The translations under genes and the position numbers were made by a program. Below the pieces are notes generated by a model, which made no database searches, was not told the origin of the DNA, and worked only from the letters and a program-made list of their open reading frames with translations. Positions 1 through 6,417 of a stretch of 6,417 nt of DNA are shown here, piece after piece (within the stretch, counting starts at the first letter, position 1; each line of letters starts with the position of its first letter). Source of the DNA: an uncultured Dysgonomonas sp. (GTDB lineage: Bacteria; Bacteroidota; Bacteroidia; Bacteroidales; Dysgonomonadaceae); contig CALYRA010000077.1 of NCBI GenBank assembly GCA_945292135.1, positions 1 through 6,417 on the forward strand, in the 5' to 3' direction.

Positions 1-1532
1 ATAAAGCCGTAAAAAGAATCGAGAAAGCGCTTGGGCAAAAAGAACGCATCTTGATTTATGGAGATTATGATGTAGACGGTACTACCGCCGTTGCATTAGT
101 TTATAAATTTCTACGAAAATTTACCACTAATCTGGATTATTATATTCCTGACAGATACGATGAAGGATATGGAATATCGGAACAAGGAATTGATTATGCT
201 TCGGAAACAGATGTAAAGCTTATAATCGCTCTTGATTGTGGTATTAAATCAATAGATAAAGTTGATTATGCGAAAAGCAAAGGAATCGATTTTATCATCG
301 GCGACCATCATATGCCCGATGAAATATTGCCTGATGCCGTAGCAGTAATTGATGCGAAACGCAAAGATTCGATATATCCTTACGAACACCTATCCGGTTG
401 TGGCGTCGGATTTAAAATGGCTCAGGCATTGGCTCAAAACAATAAAATTGATTTCATGGAACTTACAGAGCTATTAGACCTTGTAGCCGTAAGTATAGCG
501 TCAGACATAGTACCCATAACTGGCGAAAATCGTATTCTGGCATATTATGGTTTGAAACAATTAAATTCAAATCCCAGTCTGGGACTAAGAGGCATTATAG
601 ATATCTGCGGTTTAGGTCAGAAAAAAGATATTACGGTTAGTGATATCGTTTTCAAAATAGGACCACGTATCAATGCATCGGGACGAATGATGAATGGCAA
701 AGAAGCCGTAGACTTACTACTTGCAAATTCAATAGACGATGCACGCAAAAAGAGTGAAAATATTGACCATTACAATGATGATCGTCGCGAATTGGATAAG
801 CGTATTACAGATGAAGCTAATACGTTTATAGACGAACATGTTGATATTGAAGATAAGAAAAGTATAATTGTTTATAACGAAAACTGGCATAAAGGAGTTA
901 TCGGTATTGTAGCGTCTCGTTTGACAGAAAAATATTTACGTCCGGCTATTGTATTGACCAAATCGAATGATATGATAACAGGTTCTGCGCGGTCAGTCGC
1001 AGGATTTGATATATATAAAGCAATCGAATGTTGTAAAGATATCCTTGAAAATTTTGGCGGACATACCTATGCTGCCGGCATGTCTTTGAAAGAAGAAAAT
1101 TTAGAAGAATTTAAACGCCGTATAGAAGAGATTTCGACAGCAATAATTGCTCATGAAATGATGCAGCCGCAGATTGATGTAAATGTCGAAGTTACATTTC
1201 GAGAAATTAACCAGAAATTTATAGATGACTTGTGTCAGTTCGCGCCATTCGGACCGGAAAATGCAAATCCGATATTTGTTACCCGCAGAGTAATGGATTA
1301 TGGAACAAGTAAACTTGTAGGAAAAGGTAACTTACATTTGAAACTGGAAATGATTGATTCCAGTTCCTCTTTGCCTGTAAATGGTATCGCTTTTCGTTTA
1401 GGTAATAATTTTAATAAAATAAAGAACGGGAATCTATTCGATATCTGTTATACCCTTGAAGAAAATTATCATAGAGGGAAGAAAAATATACAACTTTACG
1501 TAAAAGATATTGATACAAGCCATTACGAATAA
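1..1532 (+). CDS. recJ: Single-stranded-DNA-specific exonuclease RecJ (5' end cut by the window)
   Basis: RecJ degrades single-stranded DNA 5' to 3' in the cytoplasm, working with a RecQ helicase in RecF-pathway recombination and with other repair routes. The frame is open from base 3 onward (K-A-V-K-R-I-E-K...), so the gene begins outside the window. A TTG at 51 lies inside the conserved core and is not the start. DHH-domain motifs are intact: GDYDVDG (60-80), LDCG (231-242), GDHH (300-311), SDIVP (501-515) and GPRINASGRM (660-689). The DHHA1 domain shows GSARS (981-995) and GGHTYAAGM (1056-1082). PFGPENANP (1245-1271) opens the C-terminal OB-fold region. About 509 codons are present; full-length RecJ is usually near 570, so roughly 60-70 N-terminal residues are missing. 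No metal-binding residue is lost in the visible part. It is followed after 13 bp by a hydrolase gene and then recQ, on the same strand. Confidence 0.97.
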   Translation, partial: KAVKRIEKALGQKERILIYGDYDVDGTTAVALVYKFLRKFTTNLDYYIPDRYDEGYGISEQGIDYASETDVKLIIALDCGIKSIDKVDYAKSKGIDFIIGDHHMPDEILPDAVAVIDAKRKDSIYPYEHLSGCGVGFKMAQALAQNNKIDFMELTELLDLVAVSIASDIVPITGENRILAYYGLKQLNSNPSLGLRGIIDICGLGQKKDITVSDIVFKIGPRINASGRMMNGKEAVDLLLANSIDDARKKSENIDHYNDDRRELDKRITDEANTFIDEHVDIEDKKSIIVYNENWHKGVIGIVASRLTEKYLRPAIVLTKSNDMITGSARSVAGFDIYKAIECCKDILENFGGHTYAAGMSLKEENLEEFKRRIEEISTAIIAHEMMQPQIDVNVEVTFREINQKFIDDLCQFAPFGPENANPIFVTRRVMDYGTSKLVGKGNLHLKLEMIDSSSSLPVNGIAFRLGNNFNKIKNGNLFDICYTLEENYHRGKKNIQLYVKDIDTSHYE

Positions 1533-1545
1533 AAAATATTAAAAA

Positions 1546-2361
1546 ATGAAGAGAGTATCATTATTATTTGTTATTATCATTTTGTTATTGGTATCAGCAT
1601 GCAATGCTAAAAATTCTAATAATATTGATAATATGAAAGAAATAGATATAACTCAAAAAGTAAACGATAAGGTACAATCAGGATTAGAGATTCCTGCAGA
1701 TAAATACGTTATCGGAACAGATACTCTTTATGTGACACTTGTTGGACATGGTTCGCTAATGTTTGAATATCAGGGTAAAATTATTCATGTAGACCCGTAT
1801 TCATCAGTAGCGGATTATTCAAAATTACCTAAAGCGGATTTAATCCTGATAACGCATGAACATGCAGATCATCTTGATGAAACAGCCTTGAAAGAAATTA
1901 AGAAAGATGAAACGTATTTTATTACGAGTAAAGTATGTAATGAGATTTTAGGTTATGGAGAAATAGTCAATAATGGTGAAACTACAAAATGGAACGATAT
2001 TGATATAAAAGCTGTTCCAGCTTATAATATAGTTCATAAACGAACTGATGGAGAACTTTACCATCCCAAAGGACGTGGCAACGGATATGTTTTGAGATTT
2101 GGAGAAAAACTTGTTTATATTGCCGGTGATACGGAAAATATTCCGGAAATGGAGCAATTAAAAGGTAAAGTTGAAATTGCATTTTTACCCAAAAACTTAC
2201 CATATACTATGGATGATAATATGTTTATAGATGCGGCTAAAAAGGTTATGCCAAAATATTTATATCCATATCATATGTCAGAATTTAAAGAAGGAGAAAT
2301 AGGGGAGGCTCTTGCCGATACAGGAATCAAATTGAGAATCCGTCCGATGTCCAATAAATAA
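1546..2361 (+). CDS. MBL-fold metal-dependent hydrolase, predicted lipoprotein
   Basis: A 271-residue metallo-beta-lactamase-fold protein of the UlaG/UPF0173-like branch; its substrate is unknown. Residues 1-18 form a hydrophobic signal peptide ending in a lipobox, V-S-A with Cys19 as the lipidation site. The residues after Cys19 (N-A-K-N-S) lack the acidic stretch that serves as surface-export signal in Bacteroidetes, so I infer a periplasm-facing anchor. The fold begins near residue 62. The zinc motif is THEHADH (103-109; His104, His106, Asp108, His109). Asp195 in GDT is the probable bridging ligand and His243 in YPYHM the last histidine; His164 or His173 could supply the remaining ligand. 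GHGSLMFEYQGK (67-78), HVDPYS and FLPKNLPYTM fit this branch. The ATG at 1546 is chosen because it gives a complete lipoprotein signal; the leader is A-rich. It lies 13 bp after recJ and 15 bp before recQ, so probably shares their transcript. A DNA-repair role is not supported, given the export signal. Confidence 0.88.
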   Translation: MKRVSLLFVIIILLLVSACNAKNSNNIDNMKEIDITQKVNDKVQSGLEIPADKYVIGTDTLYVTLVGHGSLMFEYQGKIIHVDPYSSVADYSKLPKADLILITHEHADHLDETALKEIKKDETYFITSKVCNEILGYGEIVNNGETTKWNDIDIKAVPAYNIVHKRTDGELYHPKGRGNGYVLRFGEKLVYIAGDTENIPEMEQLKGKVEIAFLPKNLPYTMDDNMFIDAAKKVMPKYLYPYHMSEFKEGEIGEALADTGIKLRIRPMSNK

Positions 2362-2376
2362 TATTACAATTACTTG

Positions 2377-4293
2377 ATGGATAAATTTCATGAAGTCTTG
2401 CGGCGATACTGGGGATATTCCGGTTTTAGACCTTTGCAGGAAGATATTATCCATTCTATAAGCCAAAAAAAAGATACATTAGGATTGATGCCTACAGGAG
2501 GTGGCAAATCCTTAACTTTTCAAGTCCCGGCAATGACAATGCAGGGGCTTTGTTTAGTAGTTACGCCCCTTATCGCTTTGATGAAAGATCAAGTAGATAA
2601 CCTTCGAAATCGAGGTATAAAAGCTTTATCCGTTTATTCGGGAATGACAAGGCAGGAAATTATAACTAACCTTGAAAATGCTATTTTCGGAGATTATAAA
2701 TTCTTATATGTTTCACCCGAACGTCTGGCTACGGATATTTTCATAGCTAAGATGAGAGAAATGAATATTAATATACTTGTTGTGGATGAAGCGCACTGCA
2801 TCTCTCAATGGGGATACGATTTTCGTCCATCCTATTTACAGATAGCGAATATACGAGATTTATTACCCGATGTACCTGTTTTGGCTCTTACAGCTACTGC
2901 GACCCCCGAAGTTGTAGACGATATACAGAACCGCTTACATTTTAAGAAAAAAAATGTTTTTAAAACAACATTTGAACGAAATAATTTGGCGTATTTAGTT
3001 CGTAACGTAGAGGATAAATCCGCGCCATTGGCAAATATACTGAATAAAGTGCAAGGTACATCTATCGTTTATGTCCGTAGTCGTCAGAAGACAAAAGAAA
3101 CAGCAGAATATTTGCAAAAATTAGGAATCTCAGCGGATTACTTTCATGCGGGATTGAATCATGTCGAAAAAGTAAGAAAACAAAACGCATGGAAAAATAA
3201 TGAATGCCGGGTTATTGTATCTACAAATGCCTTCGGAATGGGTATTGACAAGCCTGACGTAAGATTGGTAGTACATATAGATTTACCAAACTCCATCGAA
3301 GAATATTTTCAGGAAGCCGGGCGAGCAGGACGTGACGGATTAGAGTCTTATGCAGTTATTTTGTATAATAAAATAGACAACTCAAAATTAAAAAAGAGAA
3401 TCATAGATGAATTTCCAGATAAGGACTTTATTTTGAAAGTATATGAATCATTAGCTTTCTATTTTCAAGTTGCGGAAGGTGGAGGATTTGGCATGACTTA
3501 CGATTTCAATTTGAAAGAATTTTGCTCGAATTATAAGCTTCCTATGATTCCAGTATATAACGCATTAAAATTGCTTACCCTTTCGGGGTATATAGATTAT
3601 TCTGACGACATAGACAATCGTTCCAGATTACTTTTTACTGTTTATCGGGATGAATTGTATCATTTCAATTTTGATAAGAATACCGAATATTTGATAAAAA
3701 CTGTTTTGAGACTGTATACAGGACTATTTACAGATTATGCGAACATTGATGAGGAAACGATTGCTTCATATTTAGGTATAAAAAGAAATGACGTATATGA
3801 GATTTTGAAAATGTTGTCAAAACAGCATATAATCGATTATATACCTCACAAAAAGACGCCTTTAATTACTTATATTAAATCTCGTATAGATAAAAAATAC
3901 CTTATTATTCCCAAGCATGTATATGAAGATCGCAAACGACGTTTTGAAAAACATATACAATCAATGGCGCATTATGCCGAACAGAGGAATATTTGCCGGA
4001 GCAAATTATTACTTATGTATTTTGGACAAAAAAATGTATCGGATTGCGGACATTGCGATGTGTGTCTGGCAAAAAATGATTCAGGATTAACGAATAAGCG
4101 TTATAACGAAATATTGGCGGCTTTACATAAATTATTCATTGATAATGAAGTATTATCGATAAGCTATATAACCGAAACTTTATCTCATTATCCTTCAGCT
4201 AATATAATTTCCGTAATTCGATTCGAGTCGGATAAAGGAGACATCAAAATTAACGGAGATTTAATAGAATTAATTAACAGAAAATCTGAATAA
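2377..4293 (+). CDS. recQ: ATP-dependent DNA helicase RecQ, variant with displaced zinc cluster
   Basis: A 638-residue superfamily 2 helicase that unwinds DNA 3' to 5' using ATP, supplying single strands for RecJ. The ATG at 2377 is preferred over an in-frame TTG one codon earlier. Helicase motifs are complete: FRPLQ (17-21), Walker A MPTGGGKS (38-45), DEAH (137-140) with the RecQ aromatic loop HCISQWGYDFRPSY (140-153), LTATAT, motif V with GMGIDKPDVR (287-296) and motif VI QEAGRAGRDG (312-321). In E. coli RecQ the zinc domain directly follows the helicase core. Here about 190 residues intervene, with two helix-turn-helix-like stretches (about 378-408 and 457-490). The zinc module follows: an arginine-rich helix, Cys540, YFGQ, then Cys557, Cys560 and Cys563. 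The last 75 residues do not look like an HRDC domain and may be another small winged helix. I recall this layout from Bacteroidetes RecQ proteins, so it is probably lineage-typical and active. The gene ends 24 bp from the convergent aroB stop. Confidence 0.96.
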   Translation: MDKFHEVLRRYWGYSGFRPLQEDIIHSISQKKDTLGLMPTGGGKSLTFQVPAMTMQGLCLVVTPLIALMKDQVDNLRNRGIKALSVYSGMTRQEIITNLENAIFGDYKFLYVSPERLATDIFIAKMREMNINILVVDEAHCISQWGYDFRPSYLQIANIRDLLPDVPVLALTATATPEVVDDIQNRLHFKKKNVFKTTFERNNLAYLVRNVEDKSAPLANILNKVQGTSIVYVRSRQKTKETAEYLQKLGISADYFHAGLNHVEKVRKQNAWKNNECRVIVSTNAFGMGIDKPDVRLVVHIDLPNSIEEYFQEAGRAGRDGLESYAVILYNKIDNSKLKKRIIDEFPDKDFILKVYESLAFYFQVAEGGGFGMTYDFNLKEFCSNYKLPMIPVYNALKLLTLSGYIDYSDDIDNRSRLLFTVYRDELYHFNFDKNTEYLIKTVLRLYTGLFTDYANIDEETIASYLGIKRNDVYEILKMLSKQHIIDYIPHKKTPLITYIKSRIDKKYLIIPKHVYEDRKRRFEKHIQSMAHYAEQRNICRSKLLLMYFGQKNVSDCGHCDVCLAKNDSGLTNKRYNEILAALHKLFIDNEVLSISYITETLSHYPSANIISVIRFESDKGDIKINGDLIELINRKSE

Positions 4294-4314
4294 TTAAATA
4301 TAAAAAATTATTTA
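4287..4314. terminator. Possible weak bidirectional terminator between convergent recQ and aroB
   Basis: AATAATT (4289-4295) is an exact inverted repeat of AATTATT (4306-4312), around a 10-base A-rich loop. One G-U and one U-A pair could extend the stem outward. It spans the recQ stop codon and all of the short gap between the two convergent genes. The stem has no G-C pair, so it would be unstable. In a region this AT-rich, a 7-bp match of this kind can arise by chance. Position is the main argument for it. Confidence 0.22.
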
Positions 4315-4317
4315 TTC

Positions 4318-5376
4318 TTATAATCCCACACTTTCGCGAAGAAAATCAATCGATTCAAAAACATCTTCTTTAGTTGCGGACTGATCGATTCTAATTTTAC
4401 CAATATCAGATAGGAATGTGAAGTTTATTTTATCGACGGAAGCATTCTTTTTATCATGTTTCATATAATCGTAAAGCTGTTCATAATCATTACAATCAAA
4501 AATAAAATCTGAATAATTTTCTTTGATAAAATATACGGTCGGATATAATTTCTCTTTTGGAAAACCGCATAATTTATTGGAAAGGTATAGTTCACACACA
4601 ACACCCCAAGCGACAGCATAACCATGATGAACAGGTTTACCTTTTTTGTGGGAAAGACTTTCAAAAGCATGTCCGATGGTATGTCCTAAATTTAAAGCCT
4701 TGCGTAAACCTTTTTCGAAAGGGTCTTCTTCTACGATGCGTTCTTTTACTTTTACCGAATTAAATGTCAACTGGTTTAGCCTTTCATAATCTATTTCTTC
4801 CGTGTCGAAAGAAATTATTTCTTTCCATTCTTTATCACTATCCAATAGGCTATGCTTAATCATTTCAGCATAACCGGATAAAAGATTCTCATAGTCCAGA
4901 GACTTGAAAAAAGAAGAATCAATAAGTACAGCTTCGGCAGGCGCAAAAGCTCCGATTTCGTTCTTCAATTCATTGAAATTGATACCCGTTTTACCACCTA
5001 CGGCAGCATCTACTGCGCCCAAAAGTGTGGTAGGAATATTTACGCATTTGATTCCACGCTTAAAAGTGGCGGCAGCGAAACCTCCTACATCAGTTAACAA
5101 ACCACCACCCAGATTTATTAATAGTGAATGGCGTGTTCCATCGTTTTGAGAAAGAAAAAGCCAAATATCTGAAAGCGTTTGAACATTCTTATATTTTTCA
5201 CCTGAACCGATAACTATTTTTTCGGCTTTGGCTATATAATCATTATTTTGAATAAGCGGATAACATAATTTATCCGTATTTTCATCTGTCAGAATAAATA
5301 ATTTATCGAAACTTAGTTGACTGATTAAGTCTGTTAAGTCCTTATTTATGTCCGTGACTTTTATAACTTTCTGCAT
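4318..5376 (-). CDS. aroB: 3-dehydroquinate synthase
   Basis: AroB converts DAHP (3-deoxy-D-arabino-heptulosonate 7-phosphate) to 3-dehydroquinate, the second step of the shikimate pathway to aromatic amino acids, in the cytoplasm using NAD and a divalent metal. The protein has 352 residues, the usual family length. NAD-binding elements are DE (31-32), GSGEKYK (57-63), the glycine-rich GGGLLTDVGGFAAATFKRG (90-108) and PTTLLGAVDAAVGGKTGIN (115-133). The likely metal ligands are Glu171 (GYAEMIKH), His232 (LNLGHTIGHAFES) and His251 (VHHGYAVAWG). Tyr253 replaces the Glu common in proteobacterial HGEAV; I recall HGYAV as normal for Bacteroidetes. The ATG at 5376 gives M-Q-K-V-I-K and sits behind an A-rich leader. 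It is the last gene of the minus-strand cluster, 19 bp after the restored end of the upstream secreted-protein gene, so it is probably co-transcribed from a promoter outside the window. Confidence 0.97.
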   Translation of the reverse strand: MQKVIKVTDINKDLTDLISQLSFDKLFILTDENTDKLCYPLIQNNDYIAKAEKIVIGSGEKYKNVQTLSDIWLFLSQNDGTRHSLLINLGGGLLTDVGGFAAATFKRGIKCVNIPTTLLGAVDAAVGGKTGINFNELKNEIGAFAPAEAVLIDSSFFKSLDYENLLSGYAEMIKHSLLDSDKEWKEIISFDTEEIDYERLNQLTFNSVKVKERIVEEDPFEKGLRKALNLGHTIGHAFESLSHKKGKPVHHGYAVAWGVVCELYLSNKLCGFPKEKLYPTVYFIKENYSDFIFDCNDYEQLYDYMKHDKKNASVDKINFTFLSDIGKIRIDQSATKEDVFESIDFLRESVGL

Positions 5377-5380
5377 TTTA

Positions 5381-5395
5381 TTTCAATTTCAATTT
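5381..5395 (-). repeat. Short direct repeat in the aroB leader
   Basis: On the coding (minus) strand the 19-bp gap before aroB contains AAATTG twice in tandem and then AAA, two and a half copies of a 6-base unit. The gap has no purine-rich GGAGG-like site. An unstructured A-rich leader is the usual setting for translation starts in Bacteroidetes, so this may simply be that leader. A repeat this short and AT-rich could be chance. Confidence 0.35.
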
Positions 5396-6176
5396 TTACC
5401 ACCACTTAGTTTCTGAATCTGTATTGTAGTCTTTCCAGCCGTATTTAAAATAATATGGATCAATACGTGTAAAATCATCACATTCTTCAATATCTTCACT
5501 GTAAATATATAAGTCGTTACAAAAAGGGAGCTTATCATAAAGTCCGGCAGGACGAAAGTTAAAAATACATTTTCTGGTTACATTTGAATTGAATCTTTTC
5601 CAATGTTCCTACAAATGTATTATTCCAATCCCTATAATCTCCACAAGCCGCCCAATACAATTTAGGCTTATTATTGTTATTAGTTGTATAAAAGAGTACA
5701 CTAGCCACTCCTTCAAATGAACCATCTCCATCTCTATCCCCCGGCTCATTCAATTGATAATTGAATATACAAAAATAGAGAGGTAAATTTTCGCTTCCAT
5801 CTTCTAACCTTTTTAGGTTTGTTAATGTCATTGTTCCGTTGAGTTCTCTGATATTATTTCCTAATCTGCTTTTTCCTGTTATAATATATTTATAATCAGA
5901 TGTCTTGCTCTTTTGTGCATGCAGACGAAAATCTATTCTTCTATATTTTGGTCCAAAAATACCAACATACGATGAAAAACCAGATTCTTTCTCTAATAAA
6001 CAATTGCTTATAATATTACTAAGATCAATATTTTTAATCTCATTTATATTTGCGACATCAAAAGGTTGGGCTAATAATTCTTTTTTCCATGCCGCGGCAT
6101 AGTCATCTTGTGCATGCGTATTTTCAGCAATAAATATTATGGATAGAATTATTAAAATATATTTCATCGTATTCAT
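5396..6176 (-). pseudogene. Secreted protein of unknown function, interrupted by a one-base frameshift
   Basis: No function can be assigned. The ATG at 6176 (M-N-T-M-K-Y-I-L-I) or the in-frame ATG at 6167 starts a signal peptide: a hydrophobic core, then T-H-A-Q, with likely cleavage before the Gln, so the product should be exported. The mature part is mixed polar and aromatic, with GPKYRRIDFRLHAQ, an ITGKSRLGNNIRELNGTMTL stretch and acidic DRDGDG. The frame runs 191 codons to V-G-T, then goes off and stops at 5559. The +1 frame takes over from TGG at 5602 with 68 open codons: W-K-R-F-N-S-N-V-T-R-K-C-I-F, FRPAGLYDKLPF, KYGWKDY, and a final KWW before TAA at 5396-5398. Joined, the product is about 259 residues. 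From memory, GTW, a Lys-Cys pair and a terminal WW recur together in secreted hypothetical proteins of Bacteroidales, which supports the join. It lies 10 bp after fmt and 19 bp before aroB. The break may be a real mutation or a sequencing error; the unrepaired product would be 205 residues with a wrong tail. Confidence 0.8.
5600..5609 (-). other. Inferred frameshift point in the secreted-protein gene
   Basis: The coding strand reads GGA ACA TTG GAA AAG here, giving G-T-L-E-K. Removing one T (5602 or 5603) gives GGA ACA TGG AAA AGA, or G-T-W-K-R, and opens the frame to 5396. A TAG in the downstream frame at 5609-5611 and the TAA of the upstream frame at 5559-5561 bracket the switch to about 50 bases. 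The exact base is inferred from how well GTW fits. Confidence 0.65.
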
Positions 6177-6186
6177 TATTTGATTA

Positions 6187-6417
6187 TCATTTAAAATAAC
6201 TTCCTTCTTCAAATTTAAAACCTCTTAATAATTCATCAATCTTCATTGCTTTTTTTCCAGCGAATTGAATTTCTTTTATATCAATATAACCACCTGTACT
6301 ATAAACGCGAAGATATGTTTTGTTATCAGTGTCAATGCTTCCTATTGAATGTTGAGAATCAGTTAATATATACTCCGATGAATAAACTTTTACTGTTTGC
6401 GGTTCTTTATCCTTGAT
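6187..6417 (-). CDS. fmt: Methionyl-tRNA formyltransferase, C-terminal end (5' part outside the window)
   Basis: Fmt transfers a formyl group from 10-formyltetrahydrofolate to initiator Met-tRNA in the cytoplasm before translation initiation. Only the last 76 residues are here, in frame from base 6417 to a TGA at 6187-6189. They correspond to the C-terminal OB-fold-like tRNA-binding domain. The recognisable part is near the end: a beta-rich stretch reading TYLRVYSTGGYIDIKEIQFA, then GKKAMKIDELLRGFKF, matching the family pattern of a GxLxLxELQxxGKKxMxxxxFLRG ending. The catalytic N-terminal domain is outside the window, so activity cannot be judged. The next gene on this strand starts 10 bp after the stop, so fmt, the secreted protein and aroB look co-transcribed. 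The call rests on this C-terminal signature alone. Confidence 0.85.
   Translation of the reverse strand: MKDKEPQTVKVYSSEYILTDSQHSIGSIDTDNKTYLRVYSTGGYIDIKEIQFAGKKAMKIDELLRGFKFEEGSYFK

Noticed and set aside
1948..2203. Two overlapping minus-strand open frames inside the hydrolase gene
   Set aside because: Both are antisense to conserved MBL-fold sequence and have no domain-like composition.
2374..2376. TTG as the recQ start
   Set aside because: The ATG immediately following at 2377 is a stronger start and gives the expected N-terminus.
4904..5149. 81-codon open frame on the plus strand opposite aroB
   Set aside because: It lies wholly antisense to the conserved NAD-binding region of aroB, has a low-complexity Pro/Ala-rich translation and no start context; a shadow frame.
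5555..5566. Possible programmed +1 frameshift: the coding strand reads TTT TAA C, where Phe-tRNA could slip to a second TTT, resembling the prfB recoding site
   Set aside because: Switching there would give G-T-L-E-K-I-Q-F-K-C-N-Q before the tail. Switching near 5602 gives G-T-W-K-R-F...R-K-C, which fits the recalled family pattern better. No upstream Shine-Dalgarno-like stimulator is visible.
5905..6102. 65-codon plus-strand open frame opposite the secreted-protein gene
   Set aside because: It is antisense to the signal peptide and early mature region of a gene with clear coding character on the other strand.
6177..6212. TTG start at 6212 for the secreted protein, overlapping fmt
   Set aside because: It would put a charged 12-residue leader ahead of the signal peptide and overlap the fmt coding end; the ATGs at 6176 or 6167 fit an exported protein.
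1..6417. tRNA, rRNA, riboswitch, CRISPR, insertion sequence or phage signals
   Set aside because: Reading both strands showed no clover-leaf-like segment, regularly spaced repeats, transposase motifs or terminal inverted repeats, and there is almost no intergenic space to hold them.

Overview
The window is AT-rich, densely packed chromosomal DNA that looks like Bacteroidetes, most likely order Bacteroidales. Four things point that way: start codons are preceded by A/T-rich leaders rather than GGAGG-type Shine-Dalgarno sequences; the RecQ has its zinc cluster displaced far downstream of the helicase core; the AroB carries an HGYAVAWG variant of its metal-site motif; and one gene belongs to a secreted-protein type (GTW...KC...WW ending) that I know mainly from Bacteroidales. 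Genus is not decidable by eye; something Dysgonomonas-like is possible.

Plus strand, 1-4293: an apparent operon of recJ (5' end outside the window), a lipoprotein-type metallo-beta-lactamase-fold hydrolase, and recQ. The gaps are only 13 and 15 bp. RecQ (3'-5' helicase) and RecJ (5'-3' single-strand exonuclease) are classical partners in RecF-pathway end processing. The hydrolase between them has no evident repair role and appears to be exported.

Minus strand, 6417-4318: a second tight cluster, read right to left: the 3' end of fmt (methionyl-tRNA formyltransferase), a secreted protein of unknown function, and aroB (3-dehydroquinate synthase). The two clusters converge at a 24-bp junction (4294-4317) that holds only a weak A/T stem-loop.

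The main unexpected result is that the secreted-protein gene is broken by a one-base frameshift near 5602. Its reading frame stops at 5559, but the next frame continues with about 68 convincing codons and ends at 5396, just 19 bp before aroB. It is annotated here as one frameshifted gene of about 259 codons. I saw no RNA genes, CRISPR, insertion sequences or dramatic new system. Every stretch longer than 30 bases is accounted for by a gene.
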